A stretch of DNA of 64,000 nucleotides from Coralliovum pocilloporae (lineage in GTDB: Bacteria; Pseudomonadota; Alphaproteobacteria; Rhizobiales; Cohaesibacteraceae), in contig NZ_CP132542.1 in NCBI RefSeq assembly GCF_030845175.1, positions 1,472,607-1,536,606 of the forward strand, read 5' to 3'. The notes beneath the pieces are model-generated. The model had not been told where the DNA came from and searched no databases. It worked only from the letters and a program-made list of their open reading frames with translations. A program made the translations under genes and the position numbers. Within the stretch, counting starts at the first letter, position 1, and each line of letters opens with the position of its first letter. This document shows positions 10,156 through 19,575 of this stretch, piece by piece.

Positions 10156-10269
10156 ATAAATAGCGGCTCAAGAAGATTAAATATCGCAATGCAGCTTATA
10201 ATGGAAATTTTGATGCGAACATACCGTTGCATCCAAAAGAGACCAATCTCTCCATGCAGCGGTTTTTAT

Positions 10270-11136
10270 CTATCCCTGAAGCCGCTTTGACAGATCTTCA
10301 AGCTGGTCCAGGCTCTTGTACTTGATCTGGACAGAACCGGTCTCGTTATCCTTGTGGCTGATACTGACTTTCATGCCAAGGGCATCTGACAAAGCCTTCT
10401 CAAGGGCCTTGGTGTCGGCATCTTTCTCCTTCTTCGGAGCCTTCGGTTTGGCTTCCGGCAAACCTTCCTGTCCCAGACGTTCCGCCTCGCGCACAGACAG
10501 GCCATGCTCGACAATCTGCTCAGCAAGCGCTGCAGGCTCATCAGACGTAATCAGGGCCCTGGCATGCCCAGCGGTCAAAAGACCCTCTGACAGGTAGTCC
10601 TGAACGCTGTTAGGCAGCTTCAGAAGTCGCAGGGTATTCGCCACATGACTGCGGCTCTTGGCAATCACATCCGCCAGGTCCTGCTGAGTATACTGGAATT
10701 CCTCCATAAGCTGCTGATAACCAAGAGCTTCTTCCAGCGGATTAAGGTCTGCACGCTGGACATTCTCGATGATCGCGATTTCAAGAGCTTCCTTGTCGGA
10801 TACATCGTGAATCAGAACAGGAACTTCATGAAGTCCGGCGCGCTGGGCCGCGCGCCAACGGCGTTCACCGGCAATCAGCTCGTAGGAATCCGTCTCATCC
10901 GCAACCGGACGCACAAGAATTGGCTGGACGATGCCCTTCTCCTTGATGGAGTTTGTCAGATCCGTCAGATCATCTTCAGCAAAGGTCTTGCGCGGGTTAC
11001 GCGGGTTGGCGCGGACAAATTCGATTGGAATACGCCGCTGGGTCCGGGACCGCTCAATCGCTTCCGCCTCCGAATCGATATCGCCCATCAATGCAGCCAG
11101 GCCACGCCCCAACCGTTTCCGAGACTCATCCGCCAT
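10270..11136 (-). CDS. parB: chromosome partitioning protein ParB
   Basis: A 288-residue ParB/Spo0J that spreads from parS sites as a CTP-dependent clamp and drives origin segregation with ParA. It has NPRNPRKTF (box I), ELIAGERRWRAAQRAGL (box II, CTP binding), a helix-turn-helix around QQDLADVIAKSRSHVANTLRLL, and a C-terminal dimerisation domain ending QIKYKSLDQLEDL. The N-terminal KRLGRGLAALMGD is the usual ParA-contact segment. It lies downstream of parA; three parS sites are found 1.5-3.5 kb upstream of it in the window. Confidence 0.97.
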   Translation of the reverse strand: MADESRKRLGRGLAALMGDIDSEAEAIERSRTQRRIPIEFVRANPRNPRKTFAEDDLTDLTNSIKEKGIVQPILVRPVADETDSYELIAGERRWRAAQRAGLHEVPVLIHDVSDKEALEIAIIENVQRADLNPLEEALGYQQLMEEFQYTQQDLADVIAKSRSHVANTLRLLKLPNSVQDYLSEGLLTAGHARALITSDEPAALAEQIVEHGLSVREAERLGQEGLPEAKPKAPKKEKDADTKALEKALSDALGMKVSISHKDNETGSVQIKYKSLDQLEDLSKRLQG

Positions 11137-11212
11137 TTTGCCTCATCCCCAATCACTATTCATCGTCATTACGTATACGAATCTAATATACGTAAGTTAT
11201 TGATTTTATTTA

Positions 11213-12040
11213 CTAAGCAGCTCTAAGTGTCTTCTCACGCTGAATGACTTCAGACGCCAGCTTCAAATAAGCCTGGCTGCCTGTACACTTCAGATCATAG
11301 AGCAGAGCAGGTTTTCCATAAGACGGAGCCTCAGATACCCGCACATTGCGGGGAATAACCGTCTCATAGACCTTATCGCCCATATATTCTTTCACATCGG
11401 CAACAACCTGATTGGCCAGATTGTTCCGTCCATCATACATGGTCAGCACAATGCCATGGATGTCCAGTCCCGGGTTCAGGGACTTTTTCACCTGCTCCAC
11501 GGTCTGGAGAAGCTGGCTCAGACCCTCAAGCGCAAAGAACTCACACTGCAGAGGAACCAGAATAGAGTTCGCAGCTGTAAGAGAATTGATCGTCAGCAGA
11601 TTGAAACTCGGCGGGCAATCCACCAGCACATAGCTGAAATCCGGGATTGTTTCATCAGCTCCCACGCGCTCTGCATGGGCTGAAATGGCACTCCGCAAAC
11701 GGTGGGCCCGGTCTGATTCAGAAGCAATTTCAAGCTCCAGGCCCAGAAGATCCATGGTTGATGGCGCAATATAGAGACGCGGAACCGCTGTTTCCCGGCA
11801 GGCTTCAGCCAGAGAGTTTTCACCGGCCAGCACCTCGTAGGTCGAGATCCCACGATCTTTGCGGCCAACACCCAACCCGGTTGAAGCATTGCCTTGTGGA
11901 TCAAGGTCCACAATCAGCACCTTTTCGCCAATAGCGGCAAGCGCGGTACCAAGATTAATCGCTGTTGTCGTCTTGCCCACACCACCCTTCTGGTTGGCAA
12001 CGGCAATAACGCGCGGCTGTTTCTGAGAGGGCGTTGTCAT
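11213..12040 (-). CDS. parA: chromosome partitioning ATPase ParA
   Basis: A 275-residue MinD/ParA ATPase that forms nucleoid-bound dimers and moves ParB-parS complexes. It has the deviant Walker A motif NQKGGVGKTTTAINLG near residues 17-32, LIVDLDPQGNAS (Walker A'), and VDCPPSFNLLTINSL (Walker B). Full length for chromosomal ParA. It is followed by parB and preceded by rsmG on the same strand with 13 bases between, so rsmG-parA-parB are likely one transcript with mnmG upstream. Confidence 0.97.
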   Translation of the reverse strand: MTTPSQKQPRVIAVANQKGGVGKTTTAINLGTALAAIGEKVLIVDLDPQGNASTGLGVGRKDRGISTYEVLAGENSLAEACRETAVPRLYIAPSTMDLLGLELEIASESDRAHRLRSAISAHAERVGADETIPDFSYVLVDCPPSFNLLTINSLTAANSILVPLQCEFFALEGLSQLLQTVEQVKKSLNPGLDIHGIVLTMYDGRNNLANQVVADVKEYMGDKVYETVIPRNVRVSEAPSYGKPALLYDLKCTGSQAYLKLASEVIQREKTLRAA

Positions 12041-12053
12041 TTGGGCTCGGGCC

Positions 12054-12713
12054 TCACTGCACCAAACTGATATCTGTCATCGGAGAAAGCGACCGCACTT
12101 CAGCGATAACGCTATCATCATCAACAATGCTTTTATGTTGTAACAGATCAAAGACCCATTCGTCAGACGCTTCTTCAATTTCTGCGGCAAATTCTCGACC
12201 TTTGTGGAAAAGCGCAGATGTCTGCCCTGTCATTACCGGCTGAATAAATCCACATAATTGGCGGAAAGATGCCAATGCGCGCGCCGAAATGACGTCGACC
12301 TGTTGATCGAAATCGGCCAGAACTGTTTCTATCCGCCCGTTGATAACCTGTGCAGAGCAGCCTGTTTCCCGGATCACCGTACGCAGAAATGCGACCTTGC
12401 GCTCGTTACTCTCCACAAGAACAACATGACCGCCCTCTTCCTTCTCCATCATCAGAATGGCCGTCACAAGACCAGGAAAGCCAGCTCCGGAACCAATATC
12501 AAGCCATGTTCTGGCCTCTGGCTTCATCATGACAAGCTGCGCTGAATCCAGCACATGACGCTGCCAGATCTGATCCAGTGTCTTTGGTGAGATCAGATTC
12601 TGAGCTGGCTGCCATTTCCGAACCAGAGAGACATAATGTTCGAGGCGGTCTTTTGTTTCACGTGAAACCGAATACCGGGATTCTATAACCCGAAAACATG
12701 CTTCTGAATTCAT
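12054..12713 (-). CDS. rsmG: 16S rRNA (guanine-527-N7)-methyltransferase RsmG
   Basis: A 219-residue Rossmann-fold methyltransferase (formerly GidB) that makes m7G527 in 16S rRNA; loss in other bacteria gives low-level streptomycin resistance. Motifs: WLDIGSGAGFPGLV for SAM binding, LVESNERKVAFLR, and DVISARALASFRQL. It begins three bases after the mnmG stop, so the two are translationally close. A parS-like site (12654-12669) lies inside the 5' end of the coding sequence, where other chromosomes also carry parS. Confidence 0.95.
   Translation of the reverse strand: MNSEACFRVIESRYSVSRETKDRLEHYVSLVRKWQPAQNLISPKTLDQIWQRHVLDSAQLVMMKPEARTWLDIGSGAGFPGLVTAILMMEKEEGGHVVLVESNERKVAFLRTVIRETGCSAQVINGRIETVLADFDQQVDVISARALASFRQLCGFIQPVMTGQTSALFHKGREFAAEIEEASDEWVFDLLQHKSIVDDDSVIAEVRSLSPMTDISLVQ
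12654..12669. promoter_or_regulatory. parS centromere site (one mismatch), within rsmG
   Basis: TGTTTCACGTGAAACC matches the 16-base chromosomal parS palindrome at 15 of 16 positions; only the last base differs (C for A). It lies inside the rsmG coding region near its start. It would be a ParB loading site, third in the cluster with the two in the mnmG-mnmE gap. Confidence 0.85.
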
Positions 12714-12716
12714 TGT

Positions 12717-14585
12717 CTAGACAACGTCCCGTTTTTGTCCGGCCTTTTTCGCATAAGCCAACAGCAGGGTAAGCGCTGCCGGCGTCATACCTTCCATCCG
12801 CGCTGCCTGCCCCAATGTCGTCGGACGCACATGTTCAAGCTTCTGAGCAAGCTCCTTAGACAAGCCTGCGAGGGATGCATAGTCCAGGTCCGGGGGCAGC
12901 AATACATTCTGATCCCGCTTGAACGTATCAATATCACTCTGCTGCCTCTTCAGATAGACCGCATACTGTGCCTCAATGGATACCTGTTCTGCAATCTTCT
13001 CGGGAAGTGCCCCGATATCCGGCCAGATCGGTTTCAGATCTTCTATATCAATGGATGGATAAGATAGCATTTCAAAGGCTGAACGGCGAACGCCATCCTG
13101 ATTCATTTTGAGGCCGAATCGATTAGCTTCATTCGGTGTAAGAGACAAAGATGTCAGTAACGCCTCGGCTTTCTCCAACGCATCCCGCTTTGCCTCAAAC
13201 GACGCTTGACGATGCTGACCTACAAGGCCGAATTCAATACCCAATGGTGTCAAACGCTGGTCAGCATTATCGGCTCTGAGGGTCAGTCGGTATTCCGCAC
13301 GTGATGTGAACATACGATACGGCTCGGCTACACCGCGCGTGACAAGATCATCAATCATCACACCGATATATCCCTGGCTCCTATCAATTGTTACGGAATC
13401 GAATCCGCCGCTTCGACGCGCCGCATTGAGACCAGCCAACAGACCTTGCGCTCCGGCTTCCTCATACCCGGTTGTGCCATTGATCTGACCTGCAAGATAC
13501 AGCCCCGACAACCTTTTCGTTTCTAGTGTCGGATAGAGGTCGCGAGGATCCACATAGTCATATTCAATCGCATAGCCATACTGAAAGACCTTCACATCCT
13601 CCAGACCCTCTATGCTCCGCAGAAATGCATCCTGACAATCTTCTGGCAGGCTTGTCGAAATCCCATTCGGATAAACAGCGTGATCATCCAGCCCTTCCGG
13701 CTCCAGAAAAATCTGATGACCATCGCGCTCACCAAACCGGACAATTTTGTCTTCAATCGATGGACAGTAGCGCGGCCCTACTCCGTCAATCCGCCCGGAG
13801 TACATAGCGGACTGATCCAGGTTGTCCGAGATAATCTGGTGTGTATTGGTATTGGTCCGGGTCAAATAACAAGAGATCTGAGGAACCCGAATTTCATCCG
13901 TCAGTGTTGAAAATGGTTCCGGAGGCGAATCGCCTGGCTGTTCCTGCAACTTCTCCCAGTGAATCGTTCTGCCATCCAGTCGTGCGGGTGTCCCTGTCTT
14001 CAAACGACCCGTAGTAAAACCGAGCGCTGCCAGTCTATTCGCCAGCGTTACGGCCGGATTTTCATTCATTCGACCCGCCGGAATCGTCTTCTTACCCATA
14101 TGGATCAGACCATTGAGAAATGTTCCTGTGGTCAGAACAACAGCACCGGCACCAAATGATCTACCATCAGCCAGGGCGACCCCTTTGATTGAGCCATCCG
14201 CATTCTGAATGAGATCAGCCACCTCACCTTCCAGAATATCGAGATTTTCCTGGTCTCCCAGCAACTGTTGAATGGCCTGTCGATAAAGCTTCCGATCCGC
14301 CTGAGCGCGAGGTCCACGAACAGCTGGCCCCTTACGACGGTTCAAGACCCGAAACTGAATACCGGACTGGTCGATTGCACGACCCATCAAGCCATCCAGG
14401 GCATCAATTTCCCGAACCAAATGGCCTTTGCCAAGGCCACCAATAGCCGGATTACAGGACATAACGCCGATGCTATCTGTCTTCAGCGTAATCAGCGCCG
14501 TCCGGACACCCAGGCGCGCAGATGCAGCTGCCGCTTCTGTTCCGGCATGCCCACCCCCTACAACAATAACATCGTAAGTCAGCAC
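12717..14585 (-). CDS. mnmG: tRNA U34 carboxymethylaminomethyl synthesis enzyme MnmG
   Basis: A 622-residue FAD enzyme (GidA) that with MnmE installs cmnm5 at U34 of tRNAs. The dinucleotide fold [10 protein letters not shown] is at residues 10-19, followed by [34 protein letters not shown] and [11 protein letters not shown]. The C-terminal helical domain that contacts MnmE ends [14 protein letters not shown]. The start codon is GTG at 14585. Between it and mnmE lie two parS sites, so this gap serves both expression and segregation. Confidence 0.97.
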   Translation of the reverse strand: MLTYDVIVVGGGHAGTEAAAASARLGVRTALITLKTDSIGVMSCNPAIGGLGKGHLVREIDALDGLMGRAIDQSGIQFRVLNRRKGPAVRGPRAQADRKLYRQAIQQLLGDQENLDILEGEVADLIQNADGSIKGVALADGRSFGAGAVVLTTGTFLNGLIHMGKKTIPAGRMNENPAVTLANRLAALGFTTGRLKTGTPARLDGRTIHWEKLQEQPGDSPPEPFSTLTDEIRVPQISCYLTRTNTNTHQIISDNLDQSAMYSGRIDGVGPRYCPSIEDKIVRFGERDGHQIFLEPEGLDDHAVYPNGISTSLPEDCQDAFLRSIEGLEDVKVFQYGYAIEYDYVDPRDLYPTLETKRLSGLYLAGQINGTTGYEEAGAQGLLAGLNAARRSGGFDSVTIDRSQGYIGVMIDDLVTRGVAEPYRMFTSRAEYRLTLRADNADQRLTPLGIEFGLVGQHRQASFEAKRDALEKAEALLTSLSLTPNEANRFGLKMNQDGVRRSAFEMLSYPSIDIEDLKPIWPDIGALPEKIAEQVSIEAQYAVYLKRQQSDIDTFKRDQNVLLPPDLDYASLAGLSKELAQKLEHVRPTTLGQAARMEGMTPAALTLLLAYAKKAGQKRDVV

Positions 14586-14639
14586 TTTTCTTCATCCTGT
14601 CTGTGCTCCGCATTTATTACGGAGACGAATCGGCATTCA

Positions 14640-14655
14640 TGATTCACGTGAAACA
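14640..14655. promoter_or_regulatory. parS centromere site (one mismatch)
   Basis: TGATTCACGTGAAACA differs from the parS consensus only at position 3. It lies in the 116-base gap between mnmE and mnmG, 42 bases (start to start, four helical turns) from the perfect site at 14682. Confidence 0.88.
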
Positions 14656-14681
14656 TTACTCGATCAGATTTTAGCAGACTA

Positions 14682-14697
14682 TGTTTCACGTGAAACA
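14682..14697. promoter_or_regulatory. parS centromere site (perfect)
   Basis: TGTTTCACGTGAAACA is identical to the 16-base parS consensus known from Bacillus and used by Caulobacter-type ParB. It sits four bases beyond the mnmE stop codon. With parAB eight kilobases or less from the predicted oriC this marks the chromosomal segregation centre. Confidence 0.95.
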
Positions 14698-14701
14698 CCT
14701 G

Positions 14702-16051
14702 CTATTTTCCGATACAAAACTCCCGGAAAATAACATCCAGCAGATCATCGACGTCTATTACACCAACAAGCTTTCCAAGACTATCCCCTGCCTGCCTCAA
14801 ATGTTCAGCGACCAGCTCCACACCAAGATCGGTCGAAGCTAGCGCCATATCCAAAGCATCTCGAACTTCAAGCAGTAATGATTTATGGCGTTGACGTGTC
14901 CAGACAGCGGACTCACTCTTTCCATCACCACAGAGCCGTGCCACACGTTCTGACAGCTCATCAATGAGATCGCCCAGACCTTCTCCCGTCCGGGCAGAAA
15001 ACAACAAAGATCCATCACTCTTTTGTTTCTGAGCCGATTCAATCAGGTCGGTCTTGTTCTGCGCCTTGATAATTTCAGCATCGGTCTGGAGCCTAGCGAG
15101 CTCATCGTCTACAGAGGTGCCTTTATGATCCGTGAGAGCAACAACAAGATCGGCCCGTACGGCTTCTACAGTACTGCGCCTAATCCCCTCTTGTTCAACC
15201 AGGTCCGTTGTTTCTCTCAACCCGGCTGTATCAAAGACAGAAACCGGATAGCCACGAAGATCAAGCTGGACCTCTATGACGTCTCGTGTTGTCCCTGGCT
15301 GGTCTGTCACAATAGCCACATCCCGTTTCGCCAAGGCATTCAAAAGGCTCGACTTGCCGACATTTGGGGCACCAACAAGCGCAATCCGAACCCCGTCCCT
15401 TATCCGCTCCCCAATTTCACCCTGTGTGATATGGCGATTAATCTCAGCAGACAGATTTCGAATTTCATCAAAGAGACCATCAGTCACATCCGATGGAACA
15501 TCTTCTTCATCTGCAAAATCGAGGTCAGCTTCAATGAGTGCTCTCATCCGGACAATATCTGCACGCCATGTTGAATAGATTTTCTCCAGCCCGCCGGCCA
15601 TTTGTACAACAGCCTGCCGCCGCTGCACTTCCGTATCTGCGTGGATAAGATCACCAAGACCTTCAACAGCAGTCAGATCCAGCTTTCCATTTTCAAAGGC
15701 GCGTCGGGAAAACTCCCCTGGCTCCGCAGCACGGACACCTGGTATCTGCGAGAGGCAATCCAGAAGGATGGCAACAACAGCACGACTGCCATGACAATGA
15801 ATCTCAACCACATCCTCACCGGTAAAACTGGCTGGTGCCGGAAAGGAAAGCAGGATGACCTGATCCAGGAGAGACTTATCCACCGGGTGATATAAATTGC
15901 AGAGTGTGGATTGCCGTGGAGACGGATAAGCCTGTTTTAAAAAAGTTTCGATTGCGAATCGAGACTGGGAACCAGATAGGCGAATAACTGCAACACCAGC
16001 AGGAACCGATCCGCTGGACAGCGCAAATATCGTTGTATCAGCTTGTCTCAT
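14702..16051 (-). CDS. mnmE: tRNA modification GTPase MnmE
   Basis: A 449-residue GTPase (TrmE), partner of MnmG in U34 modification. Domains: an N-terminal formyl-THF-binding domain opening [23 protein letters not shown], a helical domain, and an inserted G domain with [12 protein letters not shown] (G1), DTAGLRE (G3) and NKTD (G4). The last four residues are CIGK, the catalytic C-terminal Cys motif. Length is normal. The likely start is the ATG at 16051, though the AGGAG directly abuts it. Confidence 0.97.
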   Translation of the reverse strand: MRQADTTIFALSSGSVPAGVAVIRLSGSQSRFAIETFLKQAYPSPRQSTLCNLYHPVDKSLLDQVILLSFPAPASFTGEDVVEIHCHGSRAVVAILLDCLSQIPGVRAAEPGEFSRRAFENGKLDLTAVEGLGDLIHADTEVQRRQAVVQMAGGLEKIYSTWRADIVRMRALIEADLDFADEEDVPSDVTDGLFDEIRNLSAEINRHITQGEIGERIRDGVRIALVGAPNVGKSSLLNALAKRDVAIVTDQPGTTRDVIEVQLDLRGYPVSVFDTAGLRETTDLVEQEGIRRSTVEAVRADLVVALTDHKGTSVDDELARLQTDAEIIKAQNKTDLIESAQKQKSDGSLLFSARTGEGLGDLIDELSERVARLCGDGKSESAVWTRQRHKSLLLEVRDALDMALASTDLGVELVAEHLRQAGDSLGKLVGVIDVDDLLDVIFREFCIGK

Positions 16052-16122
16052 CTCCTATTTATCCACTTCTTATAAACAGGCAGAAATTCATTTCTGAACC
16101 GACTCTATTCGTCGAATCTAAC

Positions 16123-16153
16123 AAAAGAGGCGTCCGATCAAATCGGACGCCTC
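16123..16153 (-). terminator. rho-independent terminator after rho
   Basis: A perfect 12-base stem (GAGGCGTCCGAT with its complement) around a three-base CAA loop lies just beyond the stop of rho. Read on the minus strand it is followed by TTTT. It ends the rho transcript before mnmE. Confidence 0.85.
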
Positions 16154-16179
16154 AGAACTATCACAGATTTTTTGACCAA

Positions 16180-17445
16180 TCAGGTGTTCATTGAATCAAA
16201 GAAGTCTGAATTGCTCTTCGTCTGTTTCAACTTGTCGATCAGGAACTCAACCGCATCCACAGTTCCCATGGATGACAAAATCCGCCGAAGAACAAACGTC
16301 TTCTGAAGATCACCCTTAGACACCAGAAGATCCTCCTTACGCGTACCGGACTTGAGAATATCCATGGCCGGATAAACGCGTTTGTCGGCGACCTTGCGAT
16401 CCAGGACGATCTCGGAGTTGCCCGTGCCCTTGAATTCTTCAAAAATCACTTCATCCATACGGCTACCCGTATCAATCAGCGCTGTAGCAATAATCGTCAG
16501 TGAACCACCCTGCTCGATGTTTCGAGCCGCACCAAAAAAGCGCTTCGGGCGCTGCAACGCATTCGCGTCAACACCGCCGGTGAGAACCTTACCGGATGAT
16601 GGGACCACAGTGTTGTAGGCACGGCCCAGACGGGTGATGGAGTCGAGAAGAATAATAACGTCACGACCGTGCTCGACCAGACGCTTGGCTTTCTCAATCA
16701 CCATTTCGGCGACCTGAACGTGACGGGCAGCCGGCTCATCAAAGGTCGAGGAAATCACCTCTCCTTTCACCGTACGCTGCATGTCTGTCACTTCTTCTGG
16801 TCGTTCATCAATCAGAAGAACAATCAGATAGCTCTCCGGATGATTGGTCGTGATTGCCTTAGCGATGTTCTGCAGCAGGACAGTTTTACCGGTCCTTGGC
16901 GGAGCCACAATCAGACCACGCTGACCTTTACCCAGCGGTGCAACCAGGTCGATAACCCGGGCACTGAGATCCTTGATTGTGGGATCTTCGATTTCCATCT
17001 GAAACCGTGAATCAGGATAAAGTGGAGTAAGGTTGTCAAAGTGAACCTTATGCCGGGCCTTTTCCGGATTTTCAAAGTTGATTGTGTCCACCTTGAGAAG
17101 CGCAAAATAACGCTCGCCCTCTTTCGGACTGCGGATCTGACCTTCAACCGTATCGCCGGTTCTCAGAGAAAAGCGACGGATCTGAGATGGTGAAACATAG
17201 ATGTCATCGGGACCTGGCAGATAATTGGCATCCGGAGACCGCAAAAAACCGAAGCCATCCTGGAGAACCTCCAGAACGCCCTCACCGATAATACGAATAT
17301 CCTGTTCAGCCAGCTGCTTGAGAATGGCAAACATCAGCTCCTGCTTTCGCAGCGTGCTGGCATTCTCCACATCATGGCTTTCAGCAAAAGTAAGCAGCTC
17401 CGTCGGGGTCTTCGACTTGAGCTCCTGGAGTTTCATCTCCTGCAT
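16180..17445 (-). CDS. rho: transcription termination factor Rho
   Basis: A 421-residue hexameric RNA helicase. The N-terminal domain begins [14 protein letters not shown]; the cold-shock-like primary RNA-binding site includes [15 protein letters not shown]; the ATPase core has [13 protein letters not shown] (Walker A), [14 protein letters not shown] (Walker B) and the Q/R loops around [16 protein letters not shown]. It has normal length with no inserted domain. It is the first in a leftward series from hemE, although a 218-base gap and its own terminator suggest a separate transcript. Confidence 0.98.
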   Translation of the reverse strand: MQEMKLQELKSKTPTELLTFAESHDVENASTLRKQELMFAILKQLAEQDIRIIGEGVLEVLQDGFGFLRSPDANYLPGPDDIYVSPSQIRRFSLRTGDTVEGQIRSPKEGERYFALLKVDTINFENPEKARHKVHFDNLTPLYPDSRFQMEIEDPTIKDLSARVIDLVAPLGKGQRGLIVAPPRTGKTVLLQNIAKAITTNHPESYLIVLLIDERPEEVTDMQRTVKGEVISSTFDEPAARHVQVAEMVIEKAKRLVEHGRDVIILLDSITRLGRAYNTVVPSSGKVLTGGVDANALQRPKRFFGAARNIEQGGSLTIIATALIDTGSRMDEVIFEEFKGTGNSEIVLDRKVADKRVYPAMDILKSGTRKEDLLVSKGDLQKTFVLRRILSSMGTVDAVEFLIDKLKQTKSNSDFFDSMNT

Positions 17446-17663
17446 GGATTGAATCTCTATCTAATGATCAGGCAATAGGCCTGAAACGTGTTGAACATTG
17501 GAAGTAAGACAGACAGACCGATGGATCCATATCGCGAATCCACATCACCTTTTCCGGGTCAAACCGACGAGATGATTCTGTCAAAAGGAGTGATTAGGCG
17601 GGACAATACGCAAATCTTGCTCATAAGACAAGCTTTTCCGCAGAACCGGGTGTTCGAAGCTGA

Positions 17664-18089
17664 TCACAAAAAGGGCTTAAAGACAACGATCAGCACAATA
17701 GCAACCATCAACAGCGTAGGTAACTCATTGATAATACGATAATATTTGGAAGATTTCTGATTGTTGTCACCTGCAAACTCCCGCACATGACGCGCCAGAA
17801 CCCCATGATATGCTGACATCAGAAAAACCAGCAACAACTTGATATGAAACCAGCCGTCAGTGAAAAAATCTGCCGCATAAGCTGTTGCAAGACCAAAAAT
17901 CCAGCTCGCAATCATGGACGGTGTCATGATCGCCTTCAGAAGACGCCGTTCCATGATCTTGAACGTTTCAGACAGCTCTGAGCCAGTCTCAGCATCCGCA
18001 TGATAGACCATCAGACGCGGCAAATAGAAAAGACCCGCCATCCAGGCAAGGACGGACATGATGTGAAAGGCTTTCATCCATTCATACAT
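17664..18089 (-). CDS. hemJ: protoporphyrinogen oxidase HemJ
   Basis: A 141-residue membrane protein of the HemJ (UPF0093) family, the heme-dependent oxidase that converts protoporphyrinogen IX to protoporphyrin IX in most alphaproteobacteria. It has four hydrophobic segments; the conserved H9 (KAFHIMSVLAWMAGLFYLPR) and K in HIKLLLVFLMSAYHG are present. It is 14 bases downstream of hemE on the same strand, forming a small heme operon. Confidence 0.93.
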   Translation of the reverse strand: MYEWMKAFHIMSVLAWMAGLFYLPRLMVYHADAETGSELSETFKIMERRLLKAIMTPSMIASWIFGLATAYAADFFTDGWFHIKLLLVFLMSAYHGVLARHVREFAGDNNQKSSKYYRIINELPTLLMVAIVLIVVFKPFL

Positions 18090-18103
18090 GACGGGTCACT
18101 CTC

Positions 18104-19147
18104 TTAACGCTTGAAACCACGTACGCGAGCAACAAGCTGCTCAACATGAGCGACTGGCGCGTTTGGCGTAATACCGTGACCGAGATTGAAAATAAACGGA
18201 CCGGACCCAAGATCTTCAAGAATCCGATCAACAGCTTCATCAAGTGCCCTGCCCCCGGCAATCAGCTTCTGTGGATCAAGATTGCCCTGAACGGCGCAAT
18301 GTTTCTGGAGATTGTCCCGGGCCCAGCCGGTTGGAACCGACCAGTCAAGACCGACAGCATTTACACCGCTATCCCGCGCCACCTCTTCATAAAGAGGTCC
18401 AACGCCTTTCGGGAATGCAACAATCTTTGCATCGGGATGATGAGCGCGAACACCGCTGACAATGCGCTTCAGAGGTTCAAAGCACCATCTGCGGAATTGT
18501 TCCTCATCAAGAGAGCCAGCCCAGGTATCAAAAATCTGAACTGCATCAGCACCTGCATCAATCTGGGCAGAGAGATACCGGATTGACGAGTCAACCAGAC
18601 AATCAACCAGTATCTGGAAACTGTCAGGATCAGTAAGAGCCATCTGTCGTGCGGCAGCCTGGTCTGGTGAGCCTCGACCACCGATCATATAGGTCGCTAC
18701 CGTCCAGGGAGCGCCACAGAAGCCGAACAGCGTCGTTTCAGCTGGAAGACCATCCCGGACACGAGAGACCGTCTCCAGCACCGGTTCAAGGTGCTTCAGT
18801 ACATTGTCAGGTTTCAGGGTCTGGATACCGGCTGCATCCAATGGCTCAAGGATAGGACCCACTCCTTCCTCAAACCGGACATCCTGTCCGAGAGCGTCTG
18901 GAATAACCAGAATGTCTGAAAACAAAATTGAGACATCAAAACCAAAGCGACGAATTGGCTGGAGTGTCACTTCGGTAGCCAGTTCCGGTGTGTAACAGAG
19001 ATCAAGGAATCCGTTGGCTTGCGCTCTGGTTGCCCGATATTCCGGCAGATAGCGCCCTGCCTGTCTCATCATCCACATTGGAGGAGATGCGAAGCTCTGT
19101 CCCTCGAGAACCTGAAGAGCTTTCCGGTTGGCTTTGGGATCAGTCAC
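18104..19147 (-). CDS. hemE: uroporphyrinogen decarboxylase
   Basis: A 347-residue TIM-barrel enzyme that decarboxylates uroporphyrinogen III to coproporphyrinogen III. Signatures: [17 protein letters not shown] near the N-terminus, with the Arg clamp, and [16 protein letters not shown]. The start is ambiguous: GTG at 19147 has AGGAG ten bases upstream, while GTG at 19168 has GGGGA closer in and would add seven residues. In Caulobacter and relatives hemE borders the replication origin, and the region upstream here shows origin features. Confidence 0.95.
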   Translation of the reverse strand: MTDPKANRKALQVLEGQSFASPPMWMMRQAGRYLPEYRATRAQANGFLDLCYTPELATEVTLQPIRRFGFDVSILFSDILVIPDALGQDVRFEEGVGPILEPLDAAGIQTLKPDNVLKHLEPVLETVSRVRDGLPAETTLFGFCGAPWTVATYMIGGRGSPDQAAARQMALTDPDSFQILVDCLVDSSIRYLSAQIDAGADAVQIFDTWAGSLDEEQFRRWCFEPLKRIVSGVRAHHPDAKIVAFPKGVGPLYEEVARDSGVNAVGLDWSVPTGWARDNLQKHCAVQGNLDPQKLIAGGRALDEAVDRILEDLGSGPFIFNLGHGITPNAPVAHVEQLVARVRGFKR

Positions 19148-19298
19148 GATGTGAGAACTCCTATTCACAAATCCCCTAATAAAGGATTCTTTAATATTTA
19201 GATTTTGTTTCTTATTAGCAGTGGATTATCCGTATTCTCATCCATCCACAATCCCGCTATTGATATTCCGTATCAATCAGCCGGTGCCCAATCCTTGA

Positions 19299-19317
19299 TG
19301 TGGATCATTGTGGATTG
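19299..19317 (+). promoter_or_regulatory. tandem DnaA boxes
   Basis: TGTGGATCA at 19299-19307 is the exact reverse complement of the Caulobacter G-box TGATCCACA. A second, weaker box TGTGGATTG follows at 19309-19317, ten bases later, so both lie on one face of the helix. They would bind the DnaA initiator. Confidence 0.78.
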
Positions 19318-19430
19318 ATTGCAAATGAAAAATTTCCATTGATAAATGAGCTCGTTATGGCCTCTCGAAGCTGATTTGACCGGAACAAGTCTGTTATGAT
19401 TATTCTGGACAACGTCGTGATCGCGAAATG

Positions 19431-19445
19431 TTTACCACTTGTTAA
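19431..19445 (+). promoter_or_regulatory. CtrA-type box (one mismatch)
   Basis: TTTA, seven bases, then TTAA (followed by C) matches the TTAA-N7-TTAA recognition pattern at seven of eight defined positions. It lies in the predicted origin, where CtrA represses initiation in Caulobacter. Confidence 0.6.
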
Positions 19446-19493
19446 CTTTTTCGATCTGGAGCTTTGCACACTTGGATGAGCTGTTGATGAATT

Positions 19494-19508
19494 TTAAGGT
19501 TTTGTTAA
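19494..19508 (+). promoter_or_regulatory. CtrA box (perfect)
   Basis: TTAAGGTTTTGTTAA fits TTAA-N7-TTAA exactly and is followed by C, as in the longer consensus. It is 63 bases (start to start) from the weaker box at 19431 and 82 bases before the ppsR start, so it could also control ppsR transcription. Confidence 0.72.
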
Positions 19509-19575
19509 CGATTTGGGCAGCCTCTCCAAAACGGGCCAACTTATCGGAATCCATCCACAGCCATCAGGATATATT

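Larger units (their letters stand above)
19148..19575. other. oriC: predicted chromosomal replication origin oriC
   Basis: A 428-base gene-free stretch between hemE (leftward) and ppsR (rightward), the position of oriC in Caulobacter crescentus and many alphaproteobacteria. It holds an AT-rich tract (about 19176-19219) suited to unwinding, a tandem DnaA pair at 19299-19317, two more CCATCCACA boxes (19242-19250 and 19551-19559), and two CtrA-type boxes (19431-19445, 19494-19508). All genes for roughly 8 kb left and 4 kb right run away from it, apart from the trmH-type gene's neighbours farther out. parABS is nearby. I could not compute GC skew; the call rests on motifs and synteny. Confidence 0.82.
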
